A stretch of DNA of 64,000 nucleotides from Hevea brasiliensis (taxonomy: Eukaryota; Streptophyta; Magnoliopsida; Malpighiales; Euphorbiaceae), in the NCBI RefSeq assembly GCF_030052815.1, contig NC_079493.1:58075191-58139190 (forward strand), in the 5' to 3' direction. Made by a program: the position numbers and the translations under genes. The notes under the pieces are model-generated. The model searched no databases. It worked only from the letters and a program-made list of their open reading frames with translations, and was not told the origin of the DNA. Position 1 is the first letter of the stretch; every line of letters starts with the position of its first letter. Of this stretch, positions 56,457 to 64,000 are shown one piece after another.

Positions 56457-57400
56457 CTAATCTGTTGATTGGTCAAAATTCTCTAATTCCAACTCTATTT
56501 GCCTTCCTTTGCCTCCTTCTTGGACAAACTGTTGTTCAAGAAATGTGGCATCTTTACTCACCACAACCTTTTGTGATGTAGGCAAATAAAAATAATATCC
56601 AAAACTATTTTTTGGATATCCAACAAATCGACCCTTTTCTGATCTGGTTTCTAATTTATCAGTGTTCAGCTTTTTGATATAAGCTGGATAATCCCAAATC
56701 TTAACATGCTTAAGCCTTGGTTTTCTTCCATGCCATATCTCATAAGGTATGGAAGAAACTGATTTTGATGGAATCCTATTCAAAATATACAAAGCTGATT
56801 CTAATGCAAATCTCCAAAAGGAGATTGGCATATCAATATAACTCATCATACTACGTACCATATCCAATAGGATACGATTTCTCCTTTCAAATACACCATT
56901 CAACTGTGGTGTTCCTGGAGGAGTCAGTTGGAAACAATGCCATGCTCTCTCAAGTATTCATCAAATTAAGTACTCAAATATTCTCCTCCACGATCTGATT
57001 GAAGAGCTTTAATACTCTTTCCTGTTTGATTTTCTACTTCAGATTTAAATTCTTTAAACTTTTCAAAGGATTCATGTTTGTATTTCATCAAATACAAATA
57101 CCCAAACCTTGATTTATCATCAGTAAATGTAATAAAGTAATGAAAATCGCCTTTAACCATTTCCTTAAATGGATCACATACATCACTATGTATTAGCTCC
57201 AAAATATTTTCAGCCCTCAGCCCTTGTCCAACAAAGGGTGATTTAGTCATTTTTCCCTGAAGGCAAGATTCGCAAGTTGGAGTAGGCTCAGAGCCCAATG
57301 AGGATAAAATCCCCATTTTCTCCAATTTTGTAATCCTATCTTCTGCAACATGACCTAATCTTAAGTGCCAAATATATTTTGAATTTTGAGTTGATTTTCA
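56457..57400 (-). pseudogene. copia integrase, frameshifted
   Basis: The pre-integrase motif IWHLRLGHVAEDRI is followed by CESCLQGKMTKSPF (zinc finger), LIHSDVCDPFKEMVKGDFHY and FITFTDDKSRFGYLYLMKYK, then ALQSDRGGEYLS. This gives the first two catalytic Asp segments. A TAA after YLST and a 1-nt frameshift near 56930 separate it from NGVFERRNRILLDMVRSMMS, which holds the catalytic Glu. The second part runs in the RT frame to 56457. Inserts the cDNA into the genome when intact. Confidence 0.87.
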
Positions 57401-58267
57401 TCATGGCATTGCATTCTTTTAGATTGCTATACTCTGGACAGTGGAAACACTTTCCTGCTGGCAGTGGAAACGCTTTCTTACTGATAGTGGAAACACTTTC
57501 CTTTACCTTTGTCAACTTTGATCTTTGTTTTTCTGTTTGGCTATCTTCTTGGAAGGACCAGGAATCTGAGGTTTCTTTTTCTTATTACCCTTCTTCTTGT
57601 TGGACTTTCTAGCAGAAGAAGATGCAATCAAAGCTACCTCTTTTCCTTTGTTGCCCGGCATATTCTTTTGGGCAATAACCAGCATGTTTAGTAAACTAGC
57701 TAAGGTGCATTCCTATTTAGTCATATGGAAATTTGTCACAAAATTCCCAAAAGACTCAGGAAGGGACTAAAGGATCAAATCCATCTGTAGTTGGAAATCC
57801 ATGTTGAAGTCAAGATGTTCCAACTGCTCAATCTGCCTAATCATCTTATGGACATGATCCCCAACATTCTGTCCCTCAGACTTCTTCATGCGGAACAGTT
57901 ACCTAGATATCTCATACCTAGCATTCCTACTGTGCTCACCATATAACTCTTGTAGGTGAAGGAGGATCTCACTCGCACTCTGCATGTTCTCATGCTGCTT
58001 CTGTAACTCATTACTCATGGAAGCAAGCATGTAACACTTAGCCCTCATATCATGCTCCTTCCACTTGTCCAAAGTTTCATGTTCCTCTTGAGTGGCCTCT
58101 GGAGGTAAGGGACCAGGAATATTTGAATCTAGAACATATCCTATATGTTCAAGGTTCAGGACAAGTTTCAAATTTCTTAGCCAATCAGAGAAATTAAGTC
58201 CTGTCAACCTATTGCGATCAAGTATGCTTGCAAGGATATTGGATGGTGGTGGTTGTTCTGTGCTCAT
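57401..58267 (-). pseudogene. copia gag, broken; zinc knuckle and protease lost
   Basis: An ATG at 58267 (MSTEQPPPSNILASILDRNR) begins a typical copia Gag: LTGLNFSDWLRNLKLVLNLE, CYMLASMSNELQKQHENMQS and EILLHLQELYGEHSRNARYE. A TAG after EISR (57899) is followed in frame by KMIRQIEQLEHLDFNMDFQL and SLPESFGNFVTNFHM. A Lys-rich tail (KSNKKKGNKKKKPQIPGPSK) follows. The CCHC knuckle and the protease DSGA region expected next are absent. The sequence passes within ~130 bp to the pre-integrase motif, through a stretch with a repeated 'cagtggaaacactttcct' word. Confidence 0.85.
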
Positions 58268-60056
58268 TATTATCAGAAAATTAATTGCAGAAAATAACCA
58301 GATTAATTAGTAAATGTATCAAGTAATTAACCAAAATGATTATGGTCTTTTAATCAAATTGGTCCTCCCACTAACTTAGTGAATCCTACACTTCCAAAGT
58401 AGAAAACGGAAATCCTAGTTGGATGGATTTCTAGTGGGTGATTGAATTCTTATAATTCTATTGATCATCCTTAGGTACATCCGTTATTGGAATTACAATA
58501 AACTATAAGTAAGCAACTCCTTGCCCATCACATCTCATGTGAGGTTCAATCCTTTACCTAGCCCCTAATGCTCAAAATCTCAGGTACATCCATTATTGAC
58601 TTATCTTGCATTAGTTAAATTGATCCCATTGAGCCAGTAATTATGCAAATAATTTTAATGTCCTCAGGTACATCTAATATTGGCCACCAAACCATTTACA
58701 TATTTACAACATCTCATGCTTAACAATTATTCTTAAGAAAATCTCTTAAATTAATTGCATCTTATGCAACTATTTAAAATTTCTTAAAATAATTGCCCCA
58801 ATGGAGGGCCCATGTTATAATTACTTTAATTATAGCATTTCCAACTTAATCATTTGTTTGGAAGATTTTATAGTCATCCTAATTACTATTAAGGTCTCGC
58901 TTTGCACATTATCCATTTAGCATGCATATATCATATAATTGCATACATTCCCATACATCTCATGCATTCATGGATAAGTAGTAAATATGGTATGATCATG
59001 GACTTTCTAAGGGATTCAATTCTGAGCCACCAGGAATTGAATCAGGGCATTCCTAGGTGCATTCATTCATTCATTTTACAAGAGTTGCTGAAGGAGTACA
59101 TAATCAACACTTGATCTTGAATTCCTCCCACTGGTCCCACCAATGCTCTTGACCTCCTTGAAATTCTTGCAATCCAATATTATATAGTAATCTTGGCATA
59201 CCAAGGCAAATTTACAAGAACTTAAATAAATGAAATTATAGCAAAAAAATTATTATAAAGTTAATAATACATGCCCAAATAAATTAAAATAAATTAATTA
59301 ATTTACAATCCCAAAGAAATATAAAAGAAATTAATCCAATCACATTGGTCTTTTATAGTCCATGATCATCCATCATACATATCACTATTTAACAATTAAA
59401 TAAAATATACATACTTAAATTAAATTGAATATCTCATATTCAACTTAAAAATCTAGATTTGAATATGATTCAAATAAATTTAAAAATTCAGATTTGAATC
59501 TCATTCAAATAAATTTATAAATTCAGATTTGAATCACATTCAAACAAACTTAAAAATTCAGATTTGAATCACATTCAAACAATTTTTAAAAAATCAGATT
59601 TTTATTTTAAAATTCAGATCTGAATATTATTCAAACAACTTTAAAAAATCAGATTTAGATATGATTCAAACAACTTTAAAAATTCAGATTTGAATCACAA
59701 TCAAACAACTTTTAAAATTCAGATTTGAATCACATTCAAACAACTTTTAAAATTCAGATTTGAATCACATTCAAATAATTTTTTAAAATTCTGATTCGAA
59801 TCAAAATTCAATTGTGTGATTAAAATTCTAATTAAACAATTTAATTAGACATAGGATGAGCTTTTAGATCATACAACAATTGCAAATTAAAAAGCCAAAC
59901 CTTGAACCACCCATGGAAGCCAAACCATGTGCACCATTGATGGTGTTTTTCAAGCATGCCGCCACACCTCCATTGCAACCAGTAATGGATAAATTATCTC
60001 ATGATCAAAACACACAATTAAATCATATAATCAACAATCTAAATGGCAAATATAGT
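58268..60056 (-). other. copia 5' leader
   Basis: 1.8 kb between the primer site and gag without a supported gene. The part near the primer site contains a ~34-bp tandem repeat (listed separately). The 'caggtacatc' word recurs four times between 58470 and 58670 with spacings near 60-110 bp, suggesting an older degenerate repeat. Confidence 0.6.
59446..59810 (-). repeat. ~34-bp tandem repeat in the copia leader, about 10 units
   Basis: Units read 'aaaattcagatttgaatcac' followed by 'attcaaacaactt'. Each contains GATTTGAATC, whose GATT/AATC ends are complementary. Confidence 0.85.
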
Positions 60057-60071
60057 GGCTCTGATACCAAT
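60057..60071 (-). promoter_or_regulatory. copia primer-binding site
   Basis: The minus strand reads TTGGTATCAGAGCC directly after the LTR end (...TTCCTTCA), the plant initiator-Met tRNA primer site. Confidence 0.9.
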
Positions 60072-62185
60072 TGAAGGAATGGAAGCGTGAAAAACACAAG
60101 TTTAAACCATTGAATTCAAAAATTTTCACCTAGGGTCACATGCATCATGCAAGATTTATTTTTATCTATTTGATTTCAATGATAAACAACATATTAAAAC
60201 TCTTGTAATATGTTTTTGGATCTGTATTTGCCATTTAAGATTTTAAAATTAATCAGATTTATTTTAGAACCCTAATTAAATCAAGAACAAATACACTAAC
60301 CTTTTGATGTATTGCAGTGCATTTGCGCCTTTGAGATTCGTCTTCAGGACACCAAATGTTGTCCCTCTAGTTTGTCCACACCAAGAACACCTATGGCAGC
60401 CCTTGAACAGCTTCTAAAGCTTTTTTTATTATTTAGAAAATCAAGTTCTGCCTTTTAAGAGATTAAGGATGTAAACAGGACACTAGAAACAATTTCTGGC
60501 ATTCTTAATTCAAGAAATTGTTTGCTAATCTCTTGGATTGATTAGAGAAGAAGAAGAAGAGAAGAGAATGGCACTCCAAAGTGGCGGCACAAAGAGAGAG
60601 GTTGCTGCTTATGTTTTATTTTTTCTCATAACAACACTTATATATCTAGGTTAACACATTAAACCCTTGCCACATGTTACCCTTTGATTAGCTCTAGGTT
60701 TAAGTGACCCAATCACATTGTGCCAAGTGTCAAACCTATATTTAATCTTAATTTTTAATCATCTTACATGATTAAAAGACATTTGCTAAGCTTATGTATA
60801 ATGCCATGTGTCACCATCTCATGGTGCCACATGTCACCCTGTGAAATGATCAAAATGCCCCTGTGTCTTAATTTTGAGTTCTTAACCCAAAATAATTATT
60901 TCTCTTCTTCTAATCAATTTATATCAAATATAAATCAATTAATTAATCTTTATTAATTAATTTCTCATTAATTAAATTCATATTTAAACACTTTAAATAT
61001 AAATTTAACTTATACTATACATCCAATAATCTAGATTTGGTTTTAAGTCATGCTAGGGACTTTGCAATCTAATTGCAAACCAAGCCTATTTAATTAATCA
61101 ATTAAACTCTTTAATTAATTAATTAATTAAATCATATTTAATTAGGTGATTACTTGTGTATGTTTGTGACTTACTAGGCTCATCACTAATTGGCAATGGG
61201 ATATGATATCAACTCTTAATATCATCAGAACTCTTTCTTACCATAAATGATTTCTCTAAATCATTTTATGCACCTCATAGACCATGGTTAACACCTAGCA
61301 TAGCATGCCATGGCTACCCAATTAGTAATAAGGTTTACCTTAAATGAACCTATAATCATATGTTACCATGCACTAGAATCTCTCTGTTACAAAATCCTAA
61401 CTCAAGCTGGAGTCATGGTTTATGTCAAACTCCATTTGCTATGAATATTATGTTCTCTTTTAATTTCAGTTCTTGATTTAAAAGATTTTCTCATCAGAAA
61501 CTCTTTTCTGAATAAATCTATTTGTCTTGGCCAGGAACTTGAAACATCAAGAACAATTAAATGAACATAGGATTCTATCTCTATTTACTTAGAGGAACAG
61601 ATTCCATCTTGATCAACACCTACCTCCATATATAACTAGTAGGAGCCAACACATACCCATATACCCATACACAGTACAAGTATGAAAGCAGTATCAAACT
61701 CAAACTACCTATATACAAGATAACTGTGCTATCTCAGGTCTAAAGATTATATGCACTGATATGATTTATGACAAAACATTGACAAGAGTAAACTCCATGT
61801 GCTTGTCATAAGTGTCACTGGTTTGGCCTACTTATCATTTATAAGTGCCTATCATGTTTGCTATATGGCATGAGACTCACCATTCCATCTTATTTATATC
61901 TCATATAAATAACTTGGTAACAAATATGAATACAATCTTTCTGGATAAGTCATGTCCTTATTATGAAGTATCCTCGATTGTGAACCTATTTATGATACTT
62001 TGTACTAGAAATACTGTCACTCATACTCTTAACAACTTAAGAATAGAATTTCTAACAAAATATCAATGGACATTTTCTATTACACATAAATATATTATGT
62101 AAACGGAAAAGTGGAAATGCCTTTTATTAATAAAAATATATACAGATAAATACTAAATGATATGCTCTAGGGCATACTACTAACA
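60072..62185 (-). repeat. copia 5' LTR
   Basis: In + coordinates TGAAGGAATGG...CTACTAACA, matching 52601-54712 closely. A minus-strand TATA box TATATAAG is at 60647-60654 and would drive the element. A TTAATTAA-rich block lies near 61085-61145. Confidence 0.92.
60647..60654 (-). promoter_or_regulatory. copia TATA box
   Basis: TATATAAG on the minus strand, at the same LTR position as CTATATAAATG in the other LTR (53165-53175) and CTATTTAAG in the partial LTR near 1210. Confidence 0.5.
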
Positions 62186-64000
62186 GAGTTAAAAGAGACA
62201 AAAATACATTTAGGTAGTCTTCTTCTTCCTTTTGTTTCTCTCATGGCTGAATCCCTTGAAGCCTTCCTCTCCTCCATTTTTTTCTCTTCTCAAGCTTGAA
62301 ATTCTCTCTTTTCTCCCTATGAAACCCTAAGCTCCCTTCATTAAAAATTATCCCCACACCTCGACAAAGTGATTAGCCACCAAGAAAGAAGAGATTAGTG
62401 AGGTTTTTGCAAAGTGAAGAAGTTGATCAAAGAGGTTAGTGCCTAATCCTTCTCCCTCCTTTCTTTAAACATAGAATGGAAGTTGAGATGAGTGAAAATT
62501 GCATGAAATTAAAAGAAATTGATAAGTTTAGGAGGGAGTTGAAATTTGAAAGCCTTGGGAACCATAGGGGTTTGATGATTTTGATTGACTTAAACTTGCT
62601 TAATGATGACGATTGATGACTAAAAGTGTATTAGAAGTTGTATGTGATGAATTTATATGAATTGAGATATGTTGAATTAGGGTTTTGATCATAAATTAGG
62701 GATTTTATACTATGCTTGAAATTGGCATTGTTGAGATGATTTGTTAACCATTAGAAGTGCTATGTATGTCAAGTGAAGTTTGGGAGATTCGAGGAAATGA
62801 AAATTGGGAGTGTGTTTTCATGTAGGATTTCTGGACTAATGAGTCTAGCATGCTTAGACAACCATAACTTGAATTTTGTTGCTCCAATTGGTATGAGGCA
62901 AATTGGAGATGAAACTAGGGCCAAAATACTCCATTTTTTATGGAGAAACCATGCTAAAAAACTGGCTCCAAATTGACCTAAAAACTGCTTGAATTTGGAT
63001 GACCATACCCTAAAGCCAGAAAAATGACCAACTGTTCATTTAGCCATAACTCCCTCTAAAAAGATAATAAGGACCTAATTTATACCATTAAAAAGGCTAG
63101 AAATAGGAGTACATTTTTCATGAAGATCACAGAACCCAGATCTACCTCTAACCAAATCAAATTGTTAGCAAAACTTAGGTTAACAAAATTGTATAGACCA
63201 AACTGTCCAGAAATTCTGAACTTAGGCATACCCAACCAGTTTTGGCAAAAAGACCATAACTTGGTCTACAAAAATCCATATTTAGTGAATCTAATGGAAT
63301 ATTTTTTATATGACATACAACAATATTGGTGTTTTGACCAGAACCCAGAACCCAAGGGAACTAAGTCAAATTGTTAGATCAAATCAGTACACTAAATCCT
63401 GGAATTTGCCTCAACCACCACTTGACCCTAGAATAGTGTTTATATCATATCTCCCACTAGGAAATCCCAAATGAGATGAGCCAAACTGTTCTGGAAATAT
63501 AAGAGATAGGGCTCCAACTTTAATTTAGAAACTTGCCTCAAATTTTGAGTGTAAGAACCCTAAAATGGAGTCAAAGCCACTTACTTGAACCTGGAATTTT
63601 GTACACACAGGGTACCTGAGTCCAGGCCAGTTAATTGGCTATAACTAATTCTACAAAACTTGAAAAATTGTAATTCAAAATTCTGAGTGATCATAAGACA
63701 TAAGGTAACAACTTCTATAAAGAATATTAGGCCTAAAAGTGTTGTAACATGTCCAATTAATTAGGTAAATTTTAACTCCAGATCTACTTAATTCTGGACC
63801 CAAAAAGAGATAGTGAACCAGTTGTGGTTATTTGACCATAACATGAGTTCTAAAACTTAAAATGACATAATTCAAAAAGGAAAATAAAGACAAGACATAG
63901 AGAAACAACTTCTATGAAGGAAGTGTGGCGAAACAGTTGCCATATCTTAACCAATTTGTTAGGTGAACTTATGATATCAAATCTGGATCTTGAGAAAGAT

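Larger units (their letters stand above)
52601..62185 (-). mobile_element. Ty1/copia element, 9.6 kb, with intact LTRs and duplications
   Basis: LTRs of 2112 bp (52601-54712) and 2114 bp (60072-62185) are flanked by perfect GAGTT duplications (52596-52600 and 62186-62190). On the minus strand the order is 5' LTR, Met-tRNA primer site, 1.8-kb leader, gag, integrase, RT, RNase H, polypurine tract, 3' LTR. Integrase before RT defines copia; Gag and RT wording suggest the Angela/Tork side, without certainty. The zinc knuckle and most or all of the protease are missing, and the other genes have stops and frameshifts, so movement would have needed help. Confidence 0.93.
51975..64000 (+). repeat. 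Third Tekay-like LTR, interrupted by copia and cut by the window end
   Basis: It starts TGTAACACC at 51975 with the same opening region as 2015 and 48421 (tgtctggaactac, actagagtgaggagtcat). It continues to 52600 and resumes at 62191 after the copia element and its duplication. The later part (62400-64000) shows the degenerate 'ccataactt' modules of this LTR family. About 2.4 kb is visible. Whether it is a solo LTR or the 5' LTR of a longer element lies outside the window. No gene is present in 62191-64000. Confidence 0.8.

Overview
The window is plant nuclear DNA, almost certainly from a eudicot, and is built almost entirely of nested LTR retrotransposons. No host protein-coding gene, tRNA, rRNA or CRISPR array could be supported. 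The evidence for a plant is the element set (chromodomain Tekay-type Ty3/gypsy, Tat/Ogre-type Ty3/gypsy with dual RNase H, Ty1/copia), primer sites matching plant initiator-Met tRNA, and plant-like introns. Some LTR starts resemble ones I associate with Euphorbiaceae such as rubber or cassava, but that is a weak impression.

Layout. (1) 1-1787: partial LTR of a copia family, + orientation. (2) 2015-6843 and 45467-48757: an old Tekay-type chromovirus (+), with 5' LTR, PBS, gag and protease left of the break and RT, RNase H, integrase, chromodomain and a short 3' LTR piece right of it. (3) 6844-45461: a giant Tat/Ogre element (+) inserted into the Tekay pol gene, flanked by catac/catat; about 24.6 kb once younger insertions are removed. 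(4) 8422-11960: a solo Tekay-like LTR (-) with perfect GCTGA duplications inside the Ogre 5' LTR. (5) 22266-32699: a gag-protease-only gypsy element (-) with perfect GCTAT duplications inside the Ogre protease region; its LTRs are nearly identical, so it is the youngest gypsy insertion. (6) 49329-51974: a diverged array of ~62-bp repeats. (7) 51975-64000: a third Tekay-like LTR (+), running off the window and broken at 52601-62185 by a copia element (-) with perfect GAGTT duplications.

All internal genes carry stops or frameshifts, so every coding entry is a pseudogene. Their order is still clear. The Ogre element has ORF1 - gag - protease - G-patch - [intron] - RT - RNase H - archaeal-type RNase H - integrase, then a long 3' UTR. 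The RT-integrase part is in one frame apart from three nonsense codons, and it joins the protease exon in frame only if a 176-nt intron is removed. The 5' splice site of that intron also contains the stop codon read in unspliced RNA.

The most unusual content is in the Ogre element. Both LTRs carry, on the opposite strand, a two-exon gene for a Transposase_28-like plus coiled-coil protein. Only the 5' LTR keeps its TATA box and start codon. The 3' UTR holds several copies of a double hairpin in which stems change together and loops stay GNRA. It also holds a 2.2-kb minisatellite with higher-order structure. A small perfect hairpin with changing stem sequence also recurs in the LTRs of the Tekay-like families.
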